A stretch of DNA of 64,000 bases, taken from CAZAFL01 sp964484465. Lineage in GTDB: Bacteria > Bacteroidota > Ignavibacteria > UBA10030 > SZUA-254. Shown piece after piece: positions 53,021-61,730 of the stretch; position 1 is the first letter of the stretch; every line of letters starts with the position of its first letter. The notes under the pieces were generated by a model. That model saw only the letters and a list, made by a program, of their open reading frames with translations. It had not been told where the DNA came from and did not search any database. The position numbers and the translations under genes are program-made. The stretch is from assembly GCA_964484465.1 (NCBI GenBank), contig CAZAFL010000009.1, forward strand, positions 1 through 64,000, in the 5' to 3' direction.

Positions 53021-54406
53021 ATGCGCATGAAAACGATTATCGAACCGTTCAAAATTAAGACTGTCGAGCCCATAAAGTTTACGACAGCAGATGAGCGCGA
53101 AGGTATCTTGCGGCAAGCAGGTTATAATCCCTTCTTGATACACGCCGATGATGTGCTCATCGACCTTCTCACTGACAGCGGGACCTCTGCCATGAGTGCA
53201 GCGCAGTGGGCGGGGATCATGGAAGGTGATGAGTCGTATGCCGGTGCCAGAAGTTTTTTCCGTTTCGAAAAAATTGCAAAGGAATTGACGGGCCTTAAGT
53301 ATATTATTCCTACCCATCAGGGAAGGGCCGCGGAGAAAATATTATTTACTCTCGTCGGTGGACCGGGAAAATATATTCCCAATAACACCCATTTTGATAC
53401 GACACGAGCAAACGTGGAATTTTCCGGTGCTGTGGCCGTTGATTTATTAACGCCCGCTGGAAAAGATCCAGCCGCGGTCGCGGACTTTAAAGGAAATATC
53501 GACATCGAAAAGCTGGAACAATTTATCAAAGAAAAAGGGGCCCAAAACATCCCTCTCATTATGTTAACGGTGACTAACAATGCCGGAGGGGGACAGCCGG
53601 TATCAATGGAAAATATCCGTGAGACGAAATCTGTTGCATCAAAATACGGCATACCTCTTTTTCTCGACGCGTGCCGGTTTGCTGAAAACGCATTCTTTAT
53701 CAAGAAGCGGGAGCGTGGATACCAGGATAAAACCGTGAAAGAAATTTCACGTGAAATGTTTTCGTTTGCCGATGGTTGCACGATGAGCGGCAAGAAGGAT
53801 GCTCTTGTCAATATGGGGGGATTCCTCGGACTGAATGATGAAACATTAGCGACAAATTCCCGAAATATTCTTGTGGTGACGGAAGGTTTCCCGACATACG
53901 GCGGACTGGCAGGACGTGACCTTGAGGCCATGGCACAAGGGTTGGAAGAGGTAGTTGACGAGCATTATCTAACTTATCGTATTCGGTCCGTTGAATATCT
54001 TGGTGAAAAGTTGACGAAGGCATGTGTCCCGATTCTTCAGCCGCCAGGCGGACACGCTATATACCTTGATGCGAAGCGTTTTGCATCGCATATTCCACCT
54101 CACCAATTCCCGGGGCAGGCGATTGTGTGTGAGTTATACCGGTTCGGTGGAATTCGTTCGGTGGAAATTGGGAGCGTGATGTTCGGAAAGCAGGACAAGG
54201 CAACGGGTGCGTTTATCGCCCCTTCTCTTGAGTTGGTGCGACTTGCCATTCCGCGGCGTGTGTACACGCAGAGCCATATCGATTATGTCGTCGAATGTGT
54301 CATCGAAGTATATAATAACCGTGAAAGCCTTCGGGGATACCACATGACATATGAAGCCCCCATGCTCCGGCATTTCACGGCTCGTTTTGAAATGCTCACC
54401 AAATGA
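53021..54406 (+). CDS. tnaA: Tryptophanase (beta-eliminating lyase)
   Basis: A 461-residue PLP enzyme of the tryptophanase/tyrosine phenol-lyase group. Conserved blocks: IDLLTDSGTSAMS, GDESYAGARSF, PTHQGRAAEKIL, and the PLP-lysine region MSGKKDALV (Lys258/Lys259). The Arg that marks tyrosine phenol-lyase in MERG is replaced by Ile in VEIGSVMFGKQD, and EGFPTYGGL matches tryptophanase, so indole formation from tryptophan is favoured. There is no tnaC-like leader upstream. The stop overlaps the Yip1 gene by ATGA. Confidence 0.88.
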   Translation: MRMKTIIEPFKIKTVEPIKFTTADEREGILRQAGYNPFLIHADDVLIDLLTDSGTSAMSAAQWAGIMEGDESYAGARSFFRFEKIAKELTGLKYIIPTHQGRAAEKILFTLVGGPGKYIPNNTHFDTTRANVEFSGAVAVDLLTPAGKDPAAVADFKGNIDIEKLEQFIKEKGAQNIPLIMLTVTNNAGGGQPVSMENIRETKSVASKYGIPLFLDACRFAENAFFIKKRERGYQDKTVKEISREMFSFADGCTMSGKKDALVNMGGFLGLNDETLATNSRNILVVTEGFPTYGGLAGRDLEAMAQGLEEVVDEHYLTYRIRSVEYLGEKLTKACVPILQPPGGHAIYLDAKRFASHIPPHQFPGQAIVCELYRFGGIRSVEIGSVMFGKQDKATGAFIAPSLELVRLAIPRRVYTQSHIDYVVECVIEVYNNRESLRGYHMTYEAPMLRHFTARFEMLTK

Positions 54407-55119
54407 TCACCTGCCAAATTTGTCAGACGACAAATCATCACCTTGCTGTAATATGCAGCTCATGCGGCGGGTTTCTGCAGGGTAGAATCGAAAATCTCGA
54501 CCTGTTTTCCACGATGTGGAAGCTTATCGAATCTCCGGCAAAAGCGTTCCGGACTATTGCGATTGCAAGACATAAAAATTATTCAATTTTTTTATCATCC
54601 GTTGCCGGTATTGCCTTTACGTTTTTTGTATTTTGGCTGACAAGTATCGGCGATCATTCCGAAACATTAATAAATCTCCTTGCTGCCGGGTTCACGGTCG
54701 GACCATTTTTCGGCATTTTCGTTCTTCTCCTCTTCTCGGTCATCATGCTGGCGGTGATGAAAATAGGCGGTATGAGAGTTCAGTTCCGAAATATATATGC
54801 AACAGCAGCGTATGTTTGCATTCCCGTTATTTTTTCATTTGTGCTGATTTTTCCGATAGAAATTATGACGTTTGGCTTATTCATGTTTACAAAAAACCCT
54901 TCACCGTATTTGCTGAAACCTGTATCATACATTTTGTTTCTGGGGCTGGATGGCGCATTTGCTGTGTGGTCGCTTGCAATGCTGCTGGTTGGTGTGAAGT
55001 CGCTGTTGGATGTTCCCTGGTTTACGGCAGTACGATTAATTCTATTCTCGCTGGTGCTATTTGCCGGTGTTTCGGCTGGAGGGTACTACCTGTTTCTTTC
55101 CCGTCTGGCAGGGTCGTGA
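54403..55119 (+). CDS. Yip1-domain membrane protein with N-terminal zinc ribbon
   Basis: A 238-residue protein. An N-terminal CxxC pair (CQIC, residues 4-7, and CSSC, 18-21) forms a zinc-ribbon-like knuckle, then about five membrane segments in the Yip1 domain. Function of bacterial Yip1 proteins is poorly known. The start overlaps tnaA (ATGA) and the stop overlaps the metallopeptidase GTG, so the three genes are coupled. Confidence 0.8.
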   Translation: MITCQICQTTNHHLAVICSSCGGFLQGRIENLDLFSTMWKLIESPAKAFRTIAIARHKNYSIFLSSVAGIAFTFFVFWLTSIGDHSETLINLLAAGFTVGPFFGIFVLLLFSVIMLAVMKIGGMRVQFRNIYATAAYVCIPVIFSFVLIFPIEIMTFGLFMFTKNPSPYLLKPVSYILFLGLDGAFAVWSLAMLLVGVKSLLDVPWFTAVRLILFSLVLFAGVSAGGYYLFLSRLAGS

Positions 55120-55487
55120 GCAGGGAGGAGTTCGAACAAATAACTGAGCACGCATTTGAAAGCCTGCCGCAAAGATTCCGTGAAGCTATCGAAAATGTCG
55201 GAGTGGTAATTGAGGATTATCCAGAAGACGATATTGTCCGGAAGATGAAGCTTCACTCGAAGTATCAACTCCTCGGCTTGTACCAGGGAATTCCATTGCC
55301 GCACAGGGGTTCGTGGTATGGAATGACCCCTATCATACCGGATAAAATATCACTCTATCAAAAAAACATTGAAGCGTTATGTCGGACTGAAAGTGAAATT
55401 GTGGCAAAGATTCATGAAGTCCTCATTCACGAAATCGGTCATTATTTTGGAATGAATGACGAGGAGATCCGCGCGGCGGGTTTTTAA
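55116..55487 (+). CDS. Metallopeptidase-fold protein (zincin, HExGHYFG type)
   Basis: A 123-residue protein from the GTG at 55116, overlapping the Yip1 stop. HEIGHYFGMNDEEI near the C-terminus is the zincin motif HExxH plus a third ligand (Asp or Glu) of the small uncharacterised metallopeptidase family. The N-terminal half has a conserved glutamate cluster and VGVVIEDYP. Many members are annotated as metallopeptidases without known substrate. Confidence 0.85.
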   Translation: MSREEFEQITEHAFESLPQRFREAIENVGVVIEDYPEDDIVRKMKLHSKYQLLGLYQGIPLPHRGSWYGMTPIIPDKISLYQKNIEALCRTESEIVAKIHEVLIHEIGHYFGMNDEEIRAAGF

Positions 55488-55530
55488 ACAATATTTTTGT
55501 ATATTTGTGCCATAACGAAAAGGAGAATGC

Positions 55531-55836
55531 ATGGCAAAGGTTATATTTACAATTTCATATGATGTTCATCCTGAAAAGCGTGATGAATACATTGCTCTTT
55601 CAAAGGTGATGAAGGAACATCTCGCAGGGGTGCAGGGAAAAAATTATACAATTTTTGAGCAAAAGGGGAAGAAAAACAGCTTTTCCGAGGTATTTATTTG
55701 CAACAGCATGGAAGAATTTGACCGCCTTGAAGATGATGAAGATGAAAAAACAGAGGAACTGGTCGGGCGTCTTGAGTCATTGCTCACGAACGGAAAAATG
55801 AAATACACAACGCTCGTCGAGGTAAATCAGGAATAA
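55531..55836 (+). CDS. Small protein resembling a dimeric alpha/beta barrel (ABM-like)
   Basis: A 101-residue protein with MAKVIFTISYDVHPEKRDEYIALSK, then EVFICNSMEEFDRLEDDE, a strand-helix order like antibiotic-biosynthesis-monooxygenase-type dimeric barrels. No catalytic residue can be named. AAGGAG lies before the ATG, and TATATTTG at 55500 may be the -10. Starts a group with hemerythrin. Confidence 0.55.
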   Translation: MAKVIFTISYDVHPEKRDEYIALSKVMKEHLAGVQGKNYTIFEQKGKKNSFSEVFICNSMEEFDRLEDDEDEKTEELVGRLESLLTNGKMKYTTLVEVNQE

Positions 55837-55852
55837 GTAACGTTGTCATCGT

Positions 55853-56332
55853 ATGAAAAAGAGCACCGACCCCATCGCCCAGCTGATGCAGGAACATGAC
55901 GAGGCGTTAGTTCAGCTTAAACTCTTAAACAAAGCTGTTGCCGCATTTTCAGAGAACGGATATTCGTCGAGACACTTCAAACAAATTAAATCCGCAATGA
56001 AGTTTATTAAAGAAGAGGTCACCATACACAATCATAAAGAAGAAGCTGCTCTTTTCCCTGTTCTTGAACGGTATGTTGAAGGCCCGACACGAATTATGCG
56101 GAGTGACCATAAGAAATTGGCAAAAGGTTTTGAACAATTGCGGAATGCGATTGCGACCGTTGAAAAAAATCGTGATAGTTTTTCGGCGATCAGGCAAATG
56201 AAAACAATTGCCAAGGATGTGGTCTCTCTCTTTGTCAATCATATTCACAAGGAAAACTATATTGTGTTCCCTCTTGTGCAAAAATTTTTGAGCAAAGAAG
56301 AATTGAGGGAAGTCGCAATAAAAATGCTTTGA
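55853..56332 (+). CDS. Hemerythrin-like (HHE) domain protein
   Basis: A 159-residue four-helix protein. Iron ligands appear in MQEHDEA (His and Glu), HNHKEEAALFPVLE, RSDHKKL and HIHKENYIVFPL. Such proteins bind a di-iron site and sense or carry O2, or repair iron-sulfur centres under nitrosative stress. It follows the barrel-like gene by 16 bases and precedes the receiver by 17, suggesting cotranscription. Confidence 0.85.
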   Translation: MKKSTDPIAQLMQEHDEALVQLKLLNKAVAAFSENGYSSRHFKQIKSAMKFIKEEVTIHNHKEEAALFPVLERYVEGPTRIMRSDHKKLAKGFEQLRNAIATVEKNRDSFSAIRQMKTIAKDVVSLFVNHIHKENYIVFPLVQKFLSKEELREVAIKML

Positions 56333-56349
56333 ATTGCTCATAGCGAAAT

Positions 56350-56745
56350 ATGGCAACGGGGACAAGCCAGACAATACTTTTAGTAGAAGATGAGGCACAG
56401 CAGCGAGAGGTTCTTGCCTCTGTCCTGGAAGCTGAGGGGTATACCGTCGTTAGCGCGGAGTCGGCCGAAGCAGCGATACAGCATATCGGCAAAGTCGAGC
56501 CTCAATTAATTGTTACGGATGTGAAAATGGGAGAGATGGATGGATTCTCATTCTTTAATCACGTACGGAGCCTCCCGAAATATTCACAATCACCTTTCAT
56601 CTTTATTACCGGCTACAACGACCCCGAAGCGATCGATCGTGTTAAACAGCTTGGCGCAGCAGCGTATGTAACAAAACCATACGAGCTTGACACATTGCTG
56701 AGCCTCGTTAAAGAAGTACTTCCCCCTGAAATAGAAACGCAGTAA
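56350..56745 (+). CDS. Stand-alone response regulator receiver
   Basis: A 131-residue receiver domain with the acidic pair E13/D14, phosphoacceptor D57 (VTDVKMGEMDGF), T87 (FITGYN) and K109 (YVTKPYE). No output domain follows, so it is a CheY/Spo0F-like single-domain regulator. No histidine kinase is nearby. Ends 11 bases before acnA. Confidence 0.9.
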   Translation: MATGTSQTILLVEDEAQQREVLASVLEAEGYTVVSAESAEAAIQHIGKVEPQLIVTDVKMGEMDGFSFFNHVRSLPKYSQSPFIFITGYNDPEAIDRVKQLGAAAYVTKPYELDTLLSLVKEVLPPEIETQ

Positions 56746-56756
56746 AGGATTACTGT

Positions 56757-59531
56757 ATGAACAATCTCAACACCTATCAAACCAAAACACAGTTGAAGTT
56801 TGATGGTAAGACGTATACCATTTTTTCTTTGAACATCCTTCAACAATCGCACGATATCTCGCGCCTTCCGGTTTCGTTAAGAATTTTATTAGAGAACCTG
56901 TTGCGACATGAGGACGGGAATTCAGTTCTCCGAAAGGATATCGAAGCTCTCATTCACTGGAACGCAAAAGCGGAACCGGACAAAGAAATCTCGTTTATGC
57001 CCGCACGGGTTCTGTTGCAGGATTTTACCGGTGTCCCGTGCGTCGTTGACCTTGCGGTAATGCGCGATGCAATTGTTAGGATGGGTGGTGACCCGAACCG
57101 GATTAATCCACTCCAATCTGTCGACCTTGTCATTGACCATTCTGTCCAGGTAGATGAATACGGGACTCCCAATGCCTTCAAAATAAATGTTGAAAAGGAG
57201 TTCGAGCGGAACAAGGAACGTTACGCCTTTCTCAGATGGGGCCAGCAGGCATTTCGGAACTTCCGTGTTGTTCCGCCTGATACGGGAATTGTCCACCAGA
57301 TAAACCTGGAGTATCTTGCAAGTGTTGTGTTCATCAAGAAGGACGGTGAAGTATTGGCCTATCCCGATACGCTTGTAGGTACCGATTCACATACAACAAT
57401 GATTAACGGGTTGGGGGTTCTTGGATGGGGGGTTGGCGGAATAGAGGCCGAGGCTGCTATGCTTGGTCAGCCGATCTCTATGCTCATTCCGCAAGTTATT
57501 GGATTTAAGTTATCCGGAAAGCTGCAACCCGGTGCGACTGCAACCGACCTCGTACTAAACGTGACGCAAATACTCCGCAAGAAAGGCGTTGTTGGTAAAT
57601 TTGTTGAGTTTTATGGGAAAGGTCTGTCAACTTTAAGCCTTGCTGACAGAGCGACAATAGCAAATATGGCTCCGGAATATGGTGCTACAATGGGCTTTTT
57701 CCCAGTCGATGCAGAAACACTGAATTATCTCCGGTTTACGGGAAGAAGTTCGGAGCAGGTAGCGCTAGTGGAGACTTATTGCAGGGAACAGGGATTGTTC
57801 CACTCTATTGACAGACCTGAGCCAATATTTTCCGACAATGTTGAACTCGATTTAAGCGGCGTCGAACCGAGTTTAGCTGGGCCGAAGCGACCTCAGGATC
57901 TGGTTAAATTATCTGCCGCTAAGTTATCTTTTCGTAAATCACTTACTGAAATGATTTCCGGTAAAACTCCTACAGTTAATCACACAAACTCAGCCCGGCT
58001 GGTTGGAGAGGGAGGACATGAGAATGTTGCTACTGACCATTCCGAAGAGCTCAGGCAAGATGACTTATCTAAAATAGTATCGGTCAAAAAGAATGGTGAT
58101 ACATTCACAATTGGGAACGGGTCGGTGGTAATTGCTGCAATTACGAGTTGCACGAATACTTCGAATCCTTCAGTAATGGTAGCAGCAGGCTTGGTGGCGA
58201 AAAAAGCAGTCGAACGGGGAATAACTTCCAAGCCTTGGGTAAAGACTAGTTTGGCTCCAGGTTCGAAAGTAGTCTTAGATTATCTGCGTGAAGCAAACTT
58301 AGTTGAGCCATTGGAAACATTGGGATTCAACCTCGTCGGTTACGGTTGTACTACATGTATTGGGAACAGCGGTCCATTGCCCGAACCAATTGCAAAAGCT
58401 ATTCAAGAAAATAACCTTGTTGCTGTCTCGGTACTTTCAGGCAATCGAAATTTCGAAGGACGCATTAATCAACATGTCCGGGCAAATTATCTTGCTTCTC
58501 CGCCACTTGTGGTTGCTTACGCTCTTGCCGGGACAATGGATATTGACATAAACAATGACGCTATTGCGTCGGGAGCAGATGGAAAACCAGTTTATCTGAG
58601 AGATATTTGGCCCTCACCCGAGGAGGTTGCTTCTACGGTACGTTCAAGTCTGAAGTCTTCAATGTTTCACACACAGTATAGAAACGTATTTGATGGAGAT
58701 TCGCAATGGCAGGATCTAATGATTCCTTCGGGTGCAAGGTATTCCTGGGATAAAGAATCAACTTACATTAAAGCTGCTCCATTCTTTGAAAATATTGGAT
58801 TAACTCCTGAGCCATTAAAGAATATTCAAAGTGCGAGAGTACTCGCTCACCTTGGCGATTCGGTAACGACAGACCATATTTCTCCAGCTGGTTCTATTGG
58901 AGTAAAAACTCCGGCAGGTCAATATTTAGTTTCCCATGGCATTGATCCAAAAGATTTTAATTCATATGGCGCACGGCGTGGAAATCATGAGGTAATGATG
59001 AGAGGAACCTTCGCGAACATCCGACTTCGTAATCAACTTGCCCCGGGAACTGAAGGAGGTTGGACCATTCATCCCTCCTCAAGAGAACCGATTTCGATCT
59101 TTGATGCTGCTATGAAATACATGTCAGAACAGATTGCCCTAATTGTTATAGCTGGCAAAGAATATGGCTCCGGATCATCACGAGACTGGGCAGCAAAAGG
59201 TCCTAGGTTACTGGGTGTTCAGGCTGTGATAGCAGAGAGCTTTGAACGCATTCACCGCAGTAACCTCATTGGAATGGGAATCCTGCCGCTCCAATTTGAT
59301 ATCAATCAAAATTCCGAAACGATCGGCTTAACTGGTTTTGAAGAATATGATATAAGCGGAATTGCTGAAGGTATTTCTCCTGGAAAAAAGTTGATGGTTA
59401 CAGCACGTGACAATCGAGGCGGGCAAAAATCATTCACGGTGACATGCAGGATCGACACTCCCATGGAAGTCGATTACTACAAGAATGACGGGATATTACA
59501 ATATGTCCTGAGGTCCCTCCTTAAGAGCTGA
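56757..59531 (+). CDS. acnA: Aconitate hydratase A
   Basis: A TCA-cycle enzyme that isomerises citrate to isocitrate. The 924-residue protein has the [4Fe-4S] cysteines in ITSCTNTSNPS (about 464) and GYGCTTCIGNSG (about 530), DSHTTMINGLGVLGWGVGGIEA and GKEYGSGSSRDWAAKGP. Length fits AcnA. By eye the second half uses more AT-rich codons than the first, a weak hint of mosaic origin that needs a codon calculation. AcnA is stable in oxidising conditions, and its gene lies after the hemerythrin and receiver genes. Confidence 0.96.
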   Translation: MNNLNTYQTKTQLKFDGKTYTIFSLNILQQSHDISRLPVSLRILLENLLRHEDGNSVLRKDIEALIHWNAKAEPDKEISFMPARVLLQDFTGVPCVVDLAVMRDAIVRMGGDPNRINPLQSVDLVIDHSVQVDEYGTPNAFKINVEKEFERNKERYAFLRWGQQAFRNFRVVPPDTGIVHQINLEYLASVVFIKKDGEVLAYPDTLVGTDSHTTMINGLGVLGWGVGGIEAEAAMLGQPISMLIPQVIGFKLSGKLQPGATATDLVLNVTQILRKKGVVGKFVEFYGKGLSTLSLADRATIANMAPEYGATMGFFPVDAETLNYLRFTGRSSEQVALVETYCREQGLFHSIDRPEPIFSDNVELDLSGVEPSLAGPKRPQDLVKLSAAKLSFRKSLTEMISGKTPTVNHTNSARLVGEGGHENVATDHSEELRQDDLSKIVSVKKNGDTFTIGNGSVVIAAITSCTNTSNPSVMVAAGLVAKKAVERGITSKPWVKTSLAPGSKVVLDYLREANLVEPLETLGFNLVGYGCTTCIGNSGPLPEPIAKAIQENNLVAVSVLSGNRNFEGRINQHVRANYLASPPLVVAYALAGTMDIDINNDAIASGADGKPVYLRDIWPSPEEVASTVRSSLKSSMFHTQYRNVFDGDSQWQDLMIPSGARYSWDKESTYIKAAPFFENIGLTPEPLKNIQSARVLAHLGDSVTTDHISPAGSIGVKTPAGQYLVSHGIDPKDFNSYGARRGNHEVMMRGTFANIRLRNQLAPGTEGGWTIHPSSREPISIFDAAMKYMSEQIALIVIAGKEYGSGSSRDWAAKGPRLLGVQAVIAESFERIHRSNLIGMGILPLQFDINQNSETIGLTGFEEYDISGIAEGISPGKKLMVTARDNRGGQKSFTVTCRIDTPMEVDYYKNDGILQYVLRSLLKS

Positions 59532-59775
59532 CTTCTCGGCTGATTTGCCTCCTAAGCGATTTGCATGGGAGCATGACTAATGACAATTAAGGAATTCAGC
59601 CAAGTGGCTTGAAATTCTGCTTCTTTGATGAAGATTGGGGGAAAATCTTGCTTAATTTCAATAAAACCGGGACTTGTTGATTTTTCTTGACTTATGAGGG
59701 CACCTCCCGGCGTGAAAGGGTGTTTACAGAAATATACCGCCTGCACACCTTGTTTAACAACATAAAGGAGAAGAT

Positions 59776-60390
59776 ATGAACGTATTACATTTCTTCCGCC
59801 CTATGTTGGATGGCTTGAACGATGGTAAGGTCGTTCGTTCATCCATAGCCCAATCCCTAAAAGTCCTCGGTTTGCTCACAGTTGTGGGTGGGATTTACAT
59901 CCTAATCAATGTCCTCAAAACGGCATTTGATATGCCCACTGAGGGGACAATTGGCGGACTCGTGTTGGCGGCTGTTCTCTTAGCATCTTTTATTACAGCG
60001 GCGCAACTGTTATTCTACGGAGCGGCAAATGTCAAAGATCTTGATGACTCGTCGTTTATTGCCATTCCTGTCTGTTCAATTCTGCTGAGAATCCTTGGCG
60101 AAATATACTCCGTTCTCGGATTAGCGGTAGGGATAGGAGGATGTATTTTTATTTGGCTCTCAAAGGATAATCCGTTGTACCTCCTCGGCGAGATGACCAA
60201 AATATTTCCGTCAACATTTCCGGAAATGACATTCTTTGGCGGAATATTTTTCCTGTCATATTTTGCTCTTGTTTCACTTGTTGTTTTTGTTCTGTCCTAT
60301 TTTCTTTCTGAAGCAGTCCTTCTTATGGCAGATATCGGAAAGAATATGCGATTCTTGTTACGACAGTCCGGCGGAACATCACATCGGTAA
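59776..60390 (+). CDS. Hypothetical membrane protein
   Basis: 204 residues and about four membrane helices (28-47, 60-82, 93-125, 150-178). No recognised family. AAAGGAG lies before the ATG. It is flanked by acnA upstream and a flavoprotein oxidoreductase downstream, separated from the latter by a hairpin. Predicted by frame, start and codon pattern only. Confidence 0.6.
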   Translation: MNVLHFFRPMLDGLNDGKVVRSSIAQSLKVLGLLTVVGGIYILINVLKTAFDMPTEGTIGGLVLAAVLLASFITAAQLLFYGAANVKDLDDSSFIAIPVCSILLRILGEIYSVLGLAVGIGGCIFIWLSKDNPLYLLGEMTKIFPSTFPEMTFFGGIFFLSYFALVSLVVFVLSYFLSEAVLLMADIGKNMRFLLRQSGGTSHR

Positions 60391-60409
60391 CAACAACTCA
60401 ACCCGTGTA

Positions 60410-60442
60410 TTCTCGTTCCGGCAGTCTCCGCCGGAACGAGAA
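60410..60442 (+). terminator. Hairpin after the membrane protein gene
   Basis: TTCTCGTTCCGGC (60410-60422) and GCCGGAACGAGAA (60430-60442) form a perfect 13-bp stem with a 7-base loop. It is followed by ATTTTAT, a weak T-run, so it is a probable but imperfect terminator. Confidence 0.65.
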
Positions 60443-60534
60443 ATTTTATCTACAACTCTCCCGTACTGGTTGTTGAAGAAAAAATCAGTATTTTAAGAGC
60501 ATCAACCCCATCCTGACTCATTGGAAAGAGCTCC

Positions 60535-61713
60535 ATGCCTGATTACAAATATCTTATCGTTGGCGGAGGGATGACCGCAGATGCCGCTGTAAAAGGTGTT
60601 CGCAAGATAGATGACAATGGCGTTATCGGCATCATCGGCAATGAACCTTACTCACCGTACGACCGGCCACCTCTTTCAAAGGCTTTATGGAAAGGGGAGG
60701 AGCTTGAACACATTCAACGCAACACCCCGAAGCAAAATGTGGACATGCATCTCTCGAAAACCGTCACTGTTGTCGATCCTGACAAGCATCTTGTCCTTGA
60801 TGATAATGGGAAAGAATACTCATACCAGAAGCTCCTGCTTGCAACGGGTGGTACAGTACGTCGCCTTCAGTGGAACGTTGATGGAATTATTTATTTCCGG
60901 ACATTGGATGATTACAACCGGCTAAGGAAAATGACTGAAAATGGGAATTCATTTGTCGTTATTGGCGGCGGGTTTATCGGATCCGAAATTGCCGCGGCTC
61001 TGGCAATGAATAATAAATCGGTCACCATGATTTTCCCTGAAGACTCCATCGGGATGCGCGTCTATCCACAACCCCTCTCCCATTTTCTCAATACATACTA
61101 TCAGTCCAAAGGCATAAAAATACTCCACAATGACGGAATTAAAAACATCAGGAAAGAATCCTCGTCATTTGTAATAACAACGACGAATAATGTTGAAGTA
61201 ACGGCACACGGAGTCATCGCAGGCATAGGAATTTCTCCGAATGTTTCTCTTGCGCAATCCGCCGGCTTGTCTGTCAATAATGGAATCGTTGTGGATGAAT
61301 TTCTACGGACAAGCAATCCCGATATTTTCGCTGCAGGTGACGTAGCAAATTTCTACAACCCCGCGCTGGACAAGCGTATTCGCGTCGAGCATGAAGATAA
61401 CGCGAACACTATGGGAGATTGCGCCGGTCGGAATATGGCCGGCGATTCGTTACCGTACCATCACCTCCCTTTTTTTTATTCTGACCTGTTCGAGTTGGGA
61501 TATGAAGCAGTCGGCGAAATCGATGCTCGTTTGGAAATAGTTGAAGATTGGAAAGACCCATTCAAAGAAGGTATCATATATTATCTGGAAAATGGACGCG
61601 TTCGCGGCGTATTGTTGTGGAATACGTGGGGGCAGGTGAACAACGCGAGGGCACTTATTGCTGAGAAAGAACCACTCAATCGAGAAACCGTTAAGGGTCG
61701 GCTACCTGCTTAA
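60535..61713 (+). CDS. FAD-dependent pyridine nucleotide-disulfide oxidoreductase (AIF/ferredoxin-reductase-like)
   Basis: A 392-residue flavoprotein. The FAD dinucleotide fold is IVGGGMTADAAVKG near the N-terminus, the NAD fold is VVIGGGFIGSEIAAAL (about 141), and the second FAD motif is DIFAAGDVANFY (about 262). It resembles ferredoxin/rubredoxin reductases and AIF proteins, lacking the disulfide of lipoamide dehydrogenases. The electron partner is unknown; no ferredoxin gene lies beside it. Confidence 0.85.
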   Translation: MPDYKYLIVGGGMTADAAVKGVRKIDDNGVIGIIGNEPYSPYDRPPLSKALWKGEELEHIQRNTPKQNVDMHLSKTVTVVDPDKHLVLDDNGKEYSYQKLLLATGGTVRRLQWNVDGIIYFRTLDDYNRLRKMTENGNSFVVIGGGFIGSEIAAALAMNNKSVTMIFPEDSIGMRVYPQPLSHFLNTYYQSKGIKILHNDGIKNIRKESSSFVITTTNNVEVTAHGVIAGIGISPNVSLAQSAGLSVNNGIVVDEFLRTSNPDIFAAGDVANFYNPALDKRIRVEHEDNANTMGDCAGRNMAGDSLPYHHLPFFYSDLFELGYEAVGEIDARLEIVEDWKDPFKEGIIYYLENGRVRGVLLWNTWGQVNNARALIAEKEPLNRETVKGRLPA

Positions 61714-61730
61714 TTTTTCGTTCAAAAGCA

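Noticed and set aside
56757..59531. acnA as a horizontally acquired mosaic
   Set aside because: The apparent codon shift in the second half is only an impression and all active-site blocks are intact; no calculation was possible.
59532..59775. Small minus-strand frame at 59552-59746 after acnA
   Set aside because: No ribosome site or homology seen; the stretch looks like ordinary intergenic DNA.
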